Shown: positions 1 to 11,410, counted from the first letter of the stretch. The stretch: 64,000 nt of DNA from Brachypodium distachyon (GCF_000005505.3 NC_016131.3:31053001-31117000); one strand, 5' to 3'. Translations and numbers: made by a program. The notes: a model not told the origin generated them from the letters alone.

Positions 1-639
1 GCCACGAGACCACGCGTCGGTGGTGAAGTTGTCGCCAGTGACAGGCTCTGCAACGAAGGTAAGATTAGGATTAAGCATCGGGGCCATGAACGCCCGGCGA
101 CCACTGGAGGCGCGCTGGCCCTCGCCTGCAGACGAAGAAGAAGAAGCCTCCGGACCAGTCTCCAGGGTGGTGCTGACGCAGCTCTCCGCCGGGGCCTGCA
201 CCGGCGCCCTGACGACGGTGATGGGCGGGCCGAACAGGTTGGCTGCTGGCCTGAAGTGAACGAGACAAGCAGGGCGACGACGAGAACCCTCATGCCCCCT
301 GTGGTGGAGTTCCTGCTTGTCCAGCTCCTCCTCAAACTCTCGACGCAAGGCCGGGGAAGGAATTACCTCGAAGTTGGGGCTGGCCTTGCGCCCCCGCCAC
401 AGAATTCCCCTGGCCGCGAGCTCGTAGGCGCAGGCGGCGAGCTTGAGGGACGGGAATGTTCCGAGCCATACCGTGCGCCCCACTTCCTTCATCCAGATCT
501 CAGCTGCGTACTTCCCCTTCCCTAAAGACTTGACACCCTTGAGCTTCTTGGCCGGAGGACCACCCATGGCCCGGCACATGTCCTCCCAGCTCGCCGCCTC
601 CTCCGCGGCCTGCTTCGCGATTTCCGCCATGGTCATCAT
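1..639 (-). CDS. AP2/ERF-like protein, tandem copy 1 (3' end cut by window edge)
   Basis: This intronless reading frame of 213 codons runs from ATG at 639 to the window edge. Comparison with copy 2 suggests that only about two codons and the stop are missing. The start is the first ATG after an in-frame TAG at 652-654, and the MMxM start matches copy 2. An alanine-rich N-terminus with a WEDMCRAMG motif leads into an AP2-like domain at about residues 31-90 (GVK, YAAEI, VWLGTFPSLKLAA, YELAARG, NF). A SPALRxEF motif, a RPACLV motif and a Ser/Glu-rich tail follow. AP2/ERF proteins are nuclear DNA-binding regulators. Here the first strand has lost most of the Arg and Trp residues that normally touch DNA, so DNA binding is uncertain. 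It is the first of three tandem paralogues on the same strand. Confidence 0.8.
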   Translation of the reverse strand, partial: MMTMAEIAKQAAEEAASWEDMCRAMGGPPAKKLKGVKSLGKGKYAAEIWMKEVGRTVWLGTFPSLKLAACAYELAARGILWRGRKASPNFEVIPSPALRREFEEELDKQELHHRGHEGSRRRPACLVHFRPAANLFGPPITVVRAPVQAPAESCVSTTLETGPEASSSSSAGEGQRASSGRRAFMAPMLNPNLTFVAEPVTGDNFTTDAWSRG

Positions 640-3050
640 CTTCTCGGCAAACTATCTAGCTTTGCTTTGGGCACAGAGAAGGGTGGATGCAGGAAGGAGG
701 GCAGATCTACTGGGGAAAGAAGTAGCACAATGTGGCCGGGCGCTGGGGAGGGGGAGGGGGAGGGGGAGGCGTGGCCTTTAACGCTCCAAGGGCATGCAAG
801 GCAGCAAGGGCAGCATGCGCTCTCGCTTACTAGCTTCCAGTTTCTGTTTTGCCTTTAGTCCTTTAACCCTGGTTTTGTCTTCGATCGGCGCAATATAATA
901 TTGCCCCATAGTCACACGAGCACGTAAGTACCTCGCCGTGGTGTGTGCGCTAGCTGTTGTTGCCGTTCGTATCGTATCTGTGGTCCTCACGCACTGCATT
1001 CACGGCGTGAGCGCATCCTCGGTCGCGCGCGCCGATCAAATGAACCTAGATCATGATCAGGTCATGCTCAAGCACCAAGTGTGTTGCTTTGCTTAACCTT
1101 GCCTGGAAGGCTTGTTGAATTACCCCAAAAGCTAGCTTGATCAAGAAGTACGGCAAAGGTATATTAATAGGGCGAAAAATGTAAGGTGTTCTGCACACAC
1201 AATGGACCTGTATATTTCTTACTTTCACTCTCGTTTGGTTAGTTACGTTCACCGTATATTCGTTGCCAGTCCACTGTTAAAGACGTAAGTAAGGTTTAAA
1301 CAGACGTTGTAAAAAAAACTGTCGGCGGTATATATCGATTCGGTTTAAGTACTAGCTTGTACCACTAAAAGATCCTCTTATATAAGTTGGATATATTGTC
1401 TCGTCAAACGTACGTATGACAATGTTTTTCTTAAGAAGGCAGGCAGTAAGTTAATTACTGGGCTATCGGTACGTAATATTCTCTAGTAATTTTGAACAAC
1501 AAAAGTAGACTACACACCTTAATATAAATTAATAATGATGCAAAAGCAACTGTTTCAATTCATTTATTCCATGAGCAATGTATATGTATTGGAAAATCAA
1601 CAATCATATGTTTTATAAATCAACTGGATCAATGCATGGCCACTAGCTACCGATACAATAACTAACAACACATGTCTCGATAGTAATCCTTTGCCGTAAA
1701 GTAGCTCCCCGCCAATGGGATCCTCAACTCCAAGGGGTTTACATATTAATCATTTTAGCCGCTAGCGGTTTCCACCTTTAATTTGCGATGCTACGTACAT
1801 TTGCACCGATGAGCTTAATTCTCACATTCTTGGGTTTTTGTCCAAATGGTTTTTTGTCGCAAGCGAGGCTTTTCACCCACGTGCTTTTCATTGCTAGGGT
1901 TTTATCTAACTATTTTGTCTTTAGTGTTTTCCATCATAGGAAAGGCTTTCATTCAATGAGGTTTCATCTTATAAAGTTAATATCTAAATTGTGTTTGTCT
2001 AGTACCGTTGTTCCATGTATTTGTTGTTTTCCGCTAATGATATTCTAGGGTTACTATCGTAATGGTTTTGGCGTAAACGACCAAATCTAGTAAAAAAAAG
2101 GAAAGTATGACTATGATAACTAAGCATTTAGTTGGATAAAGATTAACTCAAATTTATTTTATCGTGTTGAGCAAGCGAAGCAGCTCTGCACTTACATACT
2201 ATGTTATCTATTAACATGGCACTTAATTCATAATCTCTGTACTTCCTTACCATTACGGGATAGTCCTTGGGTCAAAATAACTATCGGATGTCGTTCCATA
2301 CTTATCTTACACACATATATCACATCATTTGTGAATTGTGGAAGACATCTTGAAGTGATTGATGCTACAGTGAATTTGTTTAGTTATTTTCTTGATGTAC
2401 CGAATATATGTACATCAGAAATAAAGGATCGATATCCTATTATCCATGTCCAAGAAAGATGTGCCAAAATTAAATGCCTCATTTTATTTTCATTTTAACA
2501 CATTGATATTGCCACAAATCGATTTCCAAAAGGTTTGTAGTCCATTCGTGTTCAGTGACATTAATATCTCAAATACAAACAATTAATTGCTTGAGCTAAT
2601 TTCCTCCGAGTGATTACCTGGTATATAGGTTTAATAATTTTGGTATTACTTTTTGATGCTAGTGATCAGGCATGCTATAATTTTTATGCGTGAACTGTAA
2701 GCTTTTCTGGTCATTCTTGGTCAACCATAGATTAGTTGAGATATTCCCGCACATTGACAACCTTTAGGTTTTCTGGTCATTTTGGAGCACCTGATGTTAG
2801 TGAATATATAGCATCAAAGGGTTTATATAATTTTTTTTTAAAAATCCACTTATATAAGTTATCTTGGATATTATGTGTCGTCAAACATGTTAAAATGTTT
2901 TACTTAATTAAGAAGGCGGTAATTTAATGTTCTCTGGTAAGTTTGAAGAACAAAAATAGACTACAGTTCAATGCAAATTAATTTTGCAAAAGAGACATTC
3001 TCATTTATTTGAGGAGCAATGTATACGTATTGGAAAAATCAACAATCATA
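640..3050. repeat. AT-rich upstream block of AP2-like copy 1 with internal duplication
   Basis: No gene is seen here. The block is recognisably homologous to the regions upstream of copy 2 (7996-10080) and copy 3 (12378-14500). Landmarks include the run around 1321 (GTCGGCGGTATAT) and the run around 1760 (GCTAGCGGTTTCCACC). The block also repeats itself: about 1370-1620 resembles about 2830-3050 (TTATATAAGTT, TAAGAAGGC, AATAGACTAC, ATGTATACGTATTGG and variants). Any promoter for copy 1 lies at its left end, but no convincing TATA box shared by the copies was found. Confidence 0.6.
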
Positions 3051-3331
3051 TTAAAAGTGCATCTAGCATCCCTTGTGGATTCTGGTGCGTGATGACAAAC
3101 AATTAAGGGACTACGATTTTTGTCGAGCATCGTGTGAAGGTTATATATGTCCCGAAAAGATGATATGCATATGATTAGTTACCCCTCAAAAATCAAAGGA
3201 TAATAGAAGCGTATTTTGCTTCTCTCTATTATGGTATAATGCAAATCATTTGGGTCATAGGCAATGCATACTATTAATAGGTGCATTATGAATGGCAACG
3301 GAGAAGGGTAAGCAAAGCTTAAAAACCTACC
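3051..3331. other. Left host flank of the Harbinger element
   Basis: No coding feature is seen. This stretch and 5323-5740 have no clear counterpart in block 2, so they may belong to an older insertion into which the Harbinger element later jumped. The family is not recognised. Confidence 0.3.
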
Positions 3332-3334
3332 TAA

Positions 3335-5319
3335 GAACATCTCCAGCCGTCCCCCCCCATATGGCGTCCGGCCTGCCAGTTCCTGGATTTTGTTTTTGTG
3401 GCCTGGCTGTTTCCCAGCCGCCGTCCCCAAACGGCTCCCCTAAACCAAATTCTACAAATATTTCAAATTCAAACAAGCACATTTATTTAATAAGTTTTGA
3501 ATCACAATTCAAGCAAATTCAATCAAACAAATAAGAAGAACTAGACGTTTTCTCGGAGCCTCCACAAATGCTCGACCAGATCATCTTGAAGTTGCTGATG
3601 AGTACCAGTGTCTCGAATTTCTTGGAGCCTGGCGAGGAAAGCAGCAAAGGCGGCCGGCACCTGGTGGTTAACATTAATTGTCTAGAGGACCCATCTGTTC
3701 ATACGGTTCAGTGTCATACACCGGACATTCCCGCTCGCTCTCAATGATCATGTTGTGCATGATCACACTCGCAGTCATGACCTCCCGCATCTAATCTTTG
3801 GACCAGGTGAGAGCAGGGTACCGGACGATGGCAAATCAAGCCTGCAACAGTCCAAATGCCCGCTCGACATCCTTCCTACATGCTTCCTGTTGCGTCGCAA
3901 ACCAAGATCTTGGTCCTCCTGGGGGCGGGTTTGAGATTGTCTTCACAAAGGCCGACCATCTTGGATAGATGTCATCTGCTAGGTAGTATCCCTTGTTGTA
4001 CACATGGCCATTGATCTCATAGTTCACCGGAGAAGCAGTGCCTTCAACGAGCTTGGCAAACACATTCAAGAGCATTGCAGCACATTGATGTCATTGTGCG
4101 ATCCTGCCATACCGAAGAAGGCATGCCAAATCCACAGATCCTGATCGGCCACTACCTCAAGCACCACTCTGCATGATCCTTTGTGGCTTTTATGCATGCC
4201 CTGGTGTGCAAATGGATAGTTCTTCCGTGACCAATGCATACAGTCAATGATGCCAAGCATACCTGGGAATCCTTTTTCTGCATTCTGTGCCAGGATCCCA
4301 GCTGTGTCTTCTGCAGTTGGTGTTCTCAAGTACATATCTCCAAACACCGCCACAATTTCCCTACAGAACCTGCGCATTCAATCGATGGCTGTGGACTCAG
4401 CCATGCGGAGGTAGTCAATCTATGTATCGGCAGGAATTCCATACGCAAGCAACTGGAAGGATACCGTGCATTTTTGAATTGTTGTGAAATCAAGTGTGCT
4501 GACGGCGTCCCTCTTCAATTTGAAGTAATCGTCGTACTCCCAGAGGTACTCGGCGATCTTCAAAAAGAGCTTCCCAGACATTCTGAATCGGCGCCGAAAG
4601 ACCACATCGTTGTGCAATGGATCATCGACGAAGTAGTAGGCATACAGCATGCAGTAGCCTTCCATCCTTTGCCTCACCTTGCTCTTGCGGCGGTCCTTCC
4701 TCGATCCTCCCCTTCCCGGCCGTTGTGCATCCTAGGCGATCAGGTCAACAAGGGACTAGAGGATGACTAGATGCTCCTCTTCGCCGTCGGAGTCAGCATC
4801 ATCGGCAGCGGCGACTTCCTTGTCTAAAAGCGTGGCGAGCATATCTTCGTCGTCCGAATCCATGGCCTTGGCAAATCGTCGAACACCTCCCGAGCAAGGT
4901 GGCCGTGGGGTGGGCAATGACTTGGGGGTGGAACTGGCCTGCGGCGGACGGCGGAAATTGAACTGCGGCGGCCGGGTCTTTTCTATCGGCTGTGGACCGT
5001 CACCGGTTAGAGGGTAGTTTCGGCAGCGATTCGGGGGGCGGAAGTGGCCAAATCCGACAAAGAGGGAAAAATGGGGTGTGTTTTTGGTTTGTGCCGCTGA
5101 TAGTTCTAGCCCGCATATTTTTGCGCTCAAGCCGGTGCCCCAGACAGACCCCCCCCCCCCCCCCCGTGGGTTCGGTTCGGCCTGGGGGCGCCGGATGTGA
5201 AGTTGGGCTGTGCCGGATGAAAAAACAAAATGTGGGGCACGGCTGGGTGGGTTTTTCGGTACCGGCGCCCCCATTTGGCCTGTGGGGTGGCCTTTAGGGG
5301 GGGGCGGCTGGAGATGCTC
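3335..5319 (-). mobile_element. PIF/Harbinger DNA transposon with intact ends and TSD
   Basis: This 1985-bp element has terminal inverted repeats of about 24 bp: GAACATCTCCAGCCG at the left, and GAGCATCTCCAGCCG read inward from the right, each followed by a C-run. It is flanked by the 3-bp target duplication TAA (3332-3334 and 5320-5322), as known for PIF/Harbinger elements. Inside, on the minus strand, is a damaged HARBI1/ALP1-type transposase. There is no second Myb-like ORF, so the element is a non-autonomous relic. A G/C homopolymer of about 20 bases near 5150 is a simple-sequence expansion. Confidence 0.9.
3674..4863 (-). pseudogene. Harbinger transposase (HARBI1/ALP1-like), broken
   Basis: The reading frame starts at ATG 4863 with an acidic MDSDDED leader. 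A segment with the FRRRFRMS and LFLKI motifs follows, then the DDE_4-type nuclease core. The presumed catalytic acidic residues sit in IDCMHW, in SHNDINVL and in VERAFG. The frame is broken by in-frame stops in the linker near 4742-4758, at 4420-4422, after the AFGLLQA motif near 3836, and once more before the C-terminal HNMIIESER motif. A frameshift also lies between the second and third catalytic segments (about 4066-4080). The family's nuclease would cut and paste the element, but this copy cannot encode a full protein. The lesions look like neutral decay. Confidence 0.85.
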
Positions 5320-5322
5320 TAA

Positions 5323-5901
5323 ACCTTCTACCATCTTAGCTAATGCCTAGAATAGCGCCCCCATGTATTTTAGTGTGCCCGGAGAAAGACCGAACATAGC
5401 ACCAAATTTGCCCAGAGTCATTTTCGTGAGAGCAACAAGTTTTTGTTTACCCTAGGTTTGGTCCAGAGGGTCCGGCCTAACTCCGGGCTTTCAGATCTGA
5501 ACCGTAACAGTTCGATTTGGAGCTATGGCTGGCTGTTATAGTAAAGTAATTAAATACCTTATATGGGCCAAGCCTTAAATCCTACTTGGCGAAGACCCAA
5601 TCAATATTTCCCTACTCAAGTCGACAACATGGCAACAAGGCATGGTGATATGGTGATCGGCTATTGTGAGTTTGATTGGCAATGCCCATTTTAGGCCTTT
5701 CTGAAGGCTAACCAAACTTCTTCAAAATTGCGCTGAAACAATTGTGTTCTTTGGTAGGCCATGAGAATGTAATAGATGTGTGGATGATTTTCTTAGTACA
5801 TACACATTGGTGAATGCTGTCAAGAGATCTTCAAATTAATGATATAATTAACAATGATGGAGTAATTTGTTGGTCAATTATGCCAACTGCCAAAGCAATA
5901 T
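5323..5901. other. Right flank of Harbinger element, joining block 1 homology
   Basis: No gene is seen. From about 5740 (TGTGTTCTTTGGTAGGCCA) the sequence aligns with block 2 from about 10780 (GTGTTCTTGGTTGGCCAG), so it is the continuation of the duplicated AP2 block. Confidence 0.4.
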
Positions 5902-5915
5902 ATGATACTCGGGTA

Positions 5916-6094
5916 GGTGACGTACCCGTCAACAACGAAGCGACTGCGGTGACTTCGTCAATCTCTCAAGATCTGCCGGCTTAGTCCTTCTGAGGTGCTC
6001 ATAGGGGTAGGGTGTGCGTGTGTGCGTTCATAGTGGTGAGTGTACGCGCGTGTTGTGAGCGTCTGCGGTTGTACCGTGTTCCTCAAAAAAAAAA
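5916..6094 (+). mobile_element. SINE-like or 5'-truncated non-LTR retroposon
   Basis: The insertion is about 179 bp, ends in an A-run (6085-6094) and is flanked by a perfect 14-bp target duplication ATGATACTCGGGTA (5902-5915 and 6095-6108). Its 3' half contains GTGCTCATAGGGGTAGGGTG, which I recognise from memory as a common grass retroposon tail. I see no tRNA-type box B, so it may be a truncated LINE tail instead of a true SINE. The matching part of block 2 (about 10900) lacks it, which supports an insertion after the duplication. Confidence 0.8.
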
Positions 6095-6214
6095 ATGATA
6101 CTCGGGTACTGGTGGACGGCCATGCATGCATGTACAAGTTTGGGACAAAAGGATTTAGAGAGAAATTCATTAAGGCCCTCAGGAGTTAGCACAATATATA
6201 TGCTTGAAAAGGCG

Positions 6215-6955
6215 CCGTTGGGATTTTTTTCTTCTTCTCGAAAAGGAGGATGACCCCCGGCCTCTGCATCGACTAATGCACACAGCCATATATTATTTGA
6301 GTCTGGCAAAGCCAGACAAAATAGCCGAACAAAGTCAAAAAAAGGAAAACATTGATTCTAGCAGACTGCCACTAACCCTATGTTACATGCCCAAAACGAA
6401 AACAAAACACAACTCCTAGGTGAGGCTTCCAAGAAGAAACGCCGCACGTGCGCCGATGATGTTGATTCCAATCTAAGACCGAACTCTGGGTTTTCATCCC
6501 CAAATTAAGACAAGCTTCGAGTCACCACCTTCAACAAGGTCACAACTCAGGTGCGCTCGACATTGCCTGATTTGGGATCAAGTGTTTCCACCGGAGTGCG
6601 CAGACTTGTCGTTGAAACTGCATGTACCGTCATCACATCATCGCTTCCGGACCAGCAGTAACAGGCATGACTTGACACCTCACCATGAGTCGACGTGCGT
6701 AGCACCTGTTGTTCCTGACATAATCTCAGCCCCGAAGAAAGCAAACAAACATGTTGCCATCGTAGCTAGCCCGACAAGTCATGGGAACAATCTGCAAACC
6801 TGCCGGAACACGAACAGCGCCACACATGCGTAGTCGCCGCCAATCTAGGACAATCACCACATGGCCCAATAGCCTGTGATGACACCCTCTACTTTGCCTC
6901 CGTTGCAGCAGCTGCCACGGCCACCCCAACCGCTGCCGCAGCCGCCAATCTTTCT
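6215..6955 (-). mobile_element. Probable LINE 3' end inserted in block 1
   Basis: A T-run (about 6222-6230) followed by CGAAAAGGAGGATGACCCCC is what the reversed 3' end of a grass LINE looks like. The paralogous block 2 reads continuously from TTTGAAAAGG (about 10986) to TTCTTGTGAATTTGCAT (about 11020). In block 1 the same two sequences are about 740 bp apart (about 6204 and 6953). No reverse-transcriptase reading frame or clear TSD was found, so the class is inferred from the tail and the empty-site comparison. Confidence 0.5.
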
Positions 6956-7362
6956 TGTGAATTCGCATCTGCCCCCCTTGAATTTTTCTTTGCTTTGTAT
7001 GAAATGACGTTATTATTTTTCTTAAAGTACACGCAGGTCGTGTTTCAGTAATACTATATTCTTTCTTTAGCTCAAAAACAAAACAATCATCTCACAGCAT
7101 ATAAACCGGCCCAGAACAAAAAGCATAAAAGGATTCATTGATGGAGTACAGATTAATATGCATGATTAAACAACAAAACATTGCATGACTGCAGACGATA
7201 TATACATGAGTTTTAGGGATTACATGGTGGCAAACAACAAAATAAATTAGAACAGATTATTAGAAAATGCTGCTGGAAATAAATCGGTAGATAGGAGGAT
7301 CGGTCAGCAGATCCCTGATGAAGGCACACAACCATATGGGAGCAAGGACGCAAAGGGTAAAC
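6956..7362. repeat. 3' flank of AP2-like copy 2, duplicated at copy 3
   Basis: This stretch aligns with 11410-11795. Shared words include TTCATTGATGGAGTA, GGGATTACATGGTGGCAA and GCAGATCCCTGATGAA. Conservation immediately beyond the stop codons suggests a transcribed 3' untranslated region. No separate gene is seen. Confidence 0.55.
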
Positions 7363-7995
7363 CTACAGGCCGCCACGAGACAACGCGTCGGCGGTGAAGT
7401 TGTCACCAGTGACAGATTCTGCAAGGAAGGTGACATTAGGATTAAACATCGGGGCCTTGAACGGACCACCGGAGGCGCTCTGGCCCTCGCCTGACGAAGA
7501 AGAAGTAGAAGCCCCCGGACCCGTCTTCAGGGTGGTGCTGACGCAGCTCTCTGCCGGTGCCTGCACCGGCGCGATGTAAAGGCTGGCCGGGTCGAAGGAC
7601 TCCGCTGGTTCTGGCCTGAACCGAACGAGACAAGCAGGACGAGGACCGTAACCTTTTCGGTGGTGGAGTTCCTGCTTGTCCAGCTCGTCTTCAAACTCTA
7701 GACGCAAGGCCGGCGAAGGAAGTACCTCGAAGTTGGGGCTGGCCTTGCGCCCCTGCGACAGGATTCCCCTGGCTGCGAGCTCGTAGGCGCAGGCGGCGAG
7801 CTTGAGGGACGGGAATGTCCCGAGCCACACCGTGCGCTCCAGCTCCTTGACCCATATCTCGGCAGCGTATTTTCCCTTCCCTAAAGACTTGACCCCCCTG
7901 AGCTTCTTGGTCGGACGACTGCCCATCGCCCGGCACATGTCCTCCCAGCTCGCCGCCTCTGCGGCCTGCTTCGCGAGCTCCCCCATGGACATCAT
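7363..7995 (-). CDS. AP2/ERF-like protein, tandem copy 2 (complete)
   Basis: This complete intronless gene encodes 210 residues from ATG 7995. The open frame extends further upstream to 8172, but the MMSM start is chosen because copy 1 has an in-frame stop just upstream of the same position. The N-terminal motif SWEDMCRAMG is at about residues 16-25. The AP2-like domain is at about 31-89, with GVK, KYAAEIW, VWLGTFPSLKLAA, YELAARGIL and PNF. A SPALR-EFEDEL motif, RPACLVRF and a Ser/Gly-rich low-complexity tail follow. The protein is very like copy 1 and clearly related to copy 3. Relative to canonical ERF domains the RxRxWGKW part of strand 1 reads KSLGKGKY, and the Arg after AEI is Trp. A role as a transcription regulator is therefore possible, but direct DNA binding is doubtful. 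Confidence 0.85.
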   Translation of the reverse strand: MMSMGELAKQAAEAASWEDMCRAMGSRPTKKLRGVKSLGKGKYAAEIWVKELERTVWLGTFPSLKLAACAYELAARGILSQGRKASPNFEVLPSPALRLEFEDELDKQELHHRKGYGPRPACLVRFRPEPAESFDPASLYIAPVQAPAESCVSTTLKTGPGASTSSSSGEGQSASGGPFKAPMFNPNVTFLAESVTGDNFTADALSRGGL

Positions 7996-10080
7996 CTTTG
8001 GGCACAGAGAACGGTGGATGGAGGAGGGCGGATCTACTAGGGGAAAGAGTACACAATGAGGCTGGCCGGCCGGGGTGGAGAGGCGTGGTTTTAACGCTCG
8101 AAGGGTGGCATGCGCTCTCGCTTCTATCCAGAGTTTGTTTTGCTTTACCCCCAGGTTTTGTCTTCGGCGCAATGGTTCCCAGTAGTCACACGCACAGTCT
8201 CACCTCGCCGTGGGGTGTTGCCGTTCGGCTCGGTTCTCGGCTCTGTGGGCGCGCCTTGAGTTTCTGCTTTCACATGCCACATGGCACCTGCATGCATTCA
8301 CGGCGTGAGCGCCGATATGATTGAACCTAGATAGACTCATGCTCATCAATTAAGCACAAAGTTTGCTTTGCTTAACCTTGCCTGGACGACTTGTTGAACC
8401 GGCCCAAAAGCTAGCTTGCTCAAAAAAGTAACGCCAAAGATAATATATAAGACAAAAAATGCATGGCTGTTCTGCAGTACCGCTTTCTTTATGCTCACTC
8501 TCCTTTGGTTAGTTGCGATATTCGTTGCTAGTCCAGTGTCAAATGGAGACGTAAGTTAAGGTTAAACAGAGGTTGTAAAAAAAACCGTCGGCGGTATATG
8601 TCTACTTGATTTAAGTACTTGTACCACTAAAAAATATCTTTTGTAAGTTATCTTGGTAAATCAGAAGTTAGTAAGTTAGTGGGTTATATGTACAGCCCCA
8701 CTCCCAACTAATATGTTTGCAAATGGTTAAATGGGGTTGACAGAAAGATTAAAGCTCACATTCCGGGTGGGAGTTTTTTTTTAACACCTATTTGAAAATG
8801 CTCAGATACAGAAAGATTAAATGGCTATTTGAAAATGCAGGAATGACATCATTTTTAACACGTCTAGAGCTGTTCAATTTTTGCAGGTTATCTTCAAGTT
8901 CATTCTTTTGATCTGTGTATGGTCCTTTCTTCTGCTAGTGAACAAGTAGGGACTTTCGGCTTCTGGATGCAACCGGCTGGAGACAGTCGCACGGGATATC
9001 TTTAATTAATGATGCAAAAGCAACCATGTCTTTTATTCGATGAGCAACATATATGTATTGGAAAAAACACAAATTTTATGTGTCATAAATCAATTGGATC
9101 AATGCATGGTCGCTAGCTAATGATATAATAACTAACGAGACATGTCTAGGTATTAATCCTTTCCACGTAACATAGTCCCCACCAATGAGCTCCTCGATAG
9201 ACGTACTGCTAGGGTTTAAATCTTAATGGTTTTAGTCGGTAGCGGTTTCCACCTTTAATTTGCGATGCTACCTTTCCAGTAAAATGAGCTTAATTATAAC
9301 ATATTCTTTGGTTTCTGTCCAAATGGTTTTTTGACGTAAGTGAGGCTTTCCGCCGGTGTGGTTTTCATTTCTAGGGTTTTATCTGAACTATTTTATCTTG
9401 TAGTGTTTTCCACTAGGAAAGGCTTCCTGCCAATGATCTTTTCATCTTCTGGTACCTCTTTTCCATGTATGCGATGTTTTCCGCTAAAGAGCTTGTGGGG
9501 TTTCTATTGTAGTGGGAAAAAATTGGATACAAAGATTGACTCAAATTTATTTTATCCTGTTGGGCAAGGAAAGCTCTGCACCTAGATACTAATTTATCTA
9601 CTAGCAGGTGCTTAATTCATAATCTTTGTGCTTGATGTCGTGCTCTTGAAATTATCTTAGGCACACATCACATCATTTGTAAATTATGGAAGACATCCTG
9701 AAGTGAGTGATCCTACAATGGCTCTGTTTAGTTTTCTTGATGTACCAAATGTACATGAGAAACAAAGCATCTATATCCTTTATGCATGTCCAAGAAAGAT
9801 ATACCAAAATGAAATGCCTCCTTTATTTTCACTTTAACACAGTTTCCCTTAGATATCTCTACAATCGATCACCACAAGGTTTTTCGTCTATTCTTGTTCA
9901 ATGACATCAATATCACAAATACAAACTATTACTTGAGATTTTTCCCACAGTGATTACCCCGTATAGGTTTAATCATATTGGTATTAATTTCTGATGCTAG
10001 TGATTGGGCGTACACAACTTATACACGTGAAATATAAGGGTTTTGGGTCATTCTTTGTAAACCATAGATTAAACTCCAAA
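7996..10080. repeat. Upstream block of AP2-like copy 2
   Basis: This region is homologous to 640-3050 in the same order. Examples are GTCGGCGGTATATG near 8587, the TAGCGGTTTCCACC run near 9240 and TTTTCTTGATGTACC near 9730. A T-rich stretch near 8768 and several indels distinguish it from block 1. No gene is seen. The regulatory signals for copy 2 should lie at the left end. Confidence 0.6.
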
Positions 10081-11410
10081 AGAAAAAAAATCACTGGTGA
10101 ACTCGAAAGGAACCAAATCCTTTAAAAGTGCAAAGATAGATCGAGAGCTCATGTTTCTTTCCTTCAAAGGCTTGTATGGATTTGAGCAAGGGAGGAGAAG
10201 CAAATCGAGCTTCTAAGCTTTAGGATAATGGAGTAAGAGAGAGAATGTTCACAACTCAAGTTAGGGGAGGAAAATAAAACTCGGGGAAGAAAGATGCATC
10301 TTTTATATATCCCTCTCAAAATCTACCTGATAAAGGGTTTCTCTTCAGAATCTATTAGCGGCTAGATGTCAGTATGTATTCCTGACACTCAGAGTGCACA
10401 AAAAGCACAGCCAGAATTAGGATTCCAATCCAAGTTCACCCCATATGACCCCTTCTTTGTAGTATAACTTTCCTACTCAATCAATTGGAAAAATATGCAT
10501 AAAGTAAAATAAGTCGTCTTTCTTCGATCTTTGAGGTGTGTGTGTGTGTGTGGGTGGGGGGGGGGGGGTGCTCCAACCATGGATGTTTTAAACCTTTAAG
10601 CTCATAAGATGAGCATATGCTTACCAATAATAGTTAGTTCTATAATCATGGTGTCATTTACACTAAAACCCACTTGGGGGCTAGATGTCTTTTAAGGTAT
10701 AGGAAGGAAATGCCTCATTTTAATCTAATTTTAACACAATGCTCTTTAGATATTATCACAAATCGATGTTGGCACAACCGTGTTCTTGGTTGGCCAGAGT
10801 ATGGATGTTGATGACTTCCATAGTATATACATTGGCAAATGTGATCAGCAAACCTTGCAATGATATATCGAGATGGATTGTTGGTCAATTGTCCGAAAGC
10901 TAGCTATGATGCCTCTTTACAAGTTCGGGACAAAGGTTTAGAAAAAAATGCATTTAGGTCCTCATGAGTTAGCACAATATATGTTTGAAAAGGTGGGGAT
11001 GATTTAGTTCTTGTGAATTTGCATACGCCGCCCCCTTGAATTTCTTCGCTTTGGACGAACAGCTGTAACCCAGGGCATGTTGAGTGGTACTACTAGCTAG
11101 GTGCCCGCGCGTTATAGCTAGCGCAATTCATTATATTATTTTATTTTTAATATAATAAATTTTCCCAGGTAGGGAATTAATATCGCGCTGTTTTCACTTA
11201 TTTAATCCAATAAATGTTTTCTCTTTCTGAACAACTTTTTTGCTCTTTATTGGATCCTTATCTTTGGAATTCTGTTGCTAATTCTATATAAAGTAATTAA
11301 GGAATGTGCTAATTAATTGTGTTGAATTTGGAGGCTCTAATTTCTTTAATTGGGTGATATGGTATATTGGATTATATTTGGGCGGCCTAATCTACCATCA
11401 TCGCCAACTG
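10081..11410. other. Spacer between AP2-like copies 2 and 3
   Basis: About 10780-11060 aligns with block 1 (5740-6215 and 6955-6990) and serves as the empty site for the insertions there. A GT/G microsatellite lies at about 10535-10570. The rest, including the AT-rich 11100-11400 stretch, shows no gene. Confidence 0.45.

Noticed and set aside
7996..8172. N-terminal extension of AP2-like copy 2
   Set aside because: Copy 1 has an in-frame stop just upstream of the equivalent MMxM start, and the extension has no similarity to copy 3.
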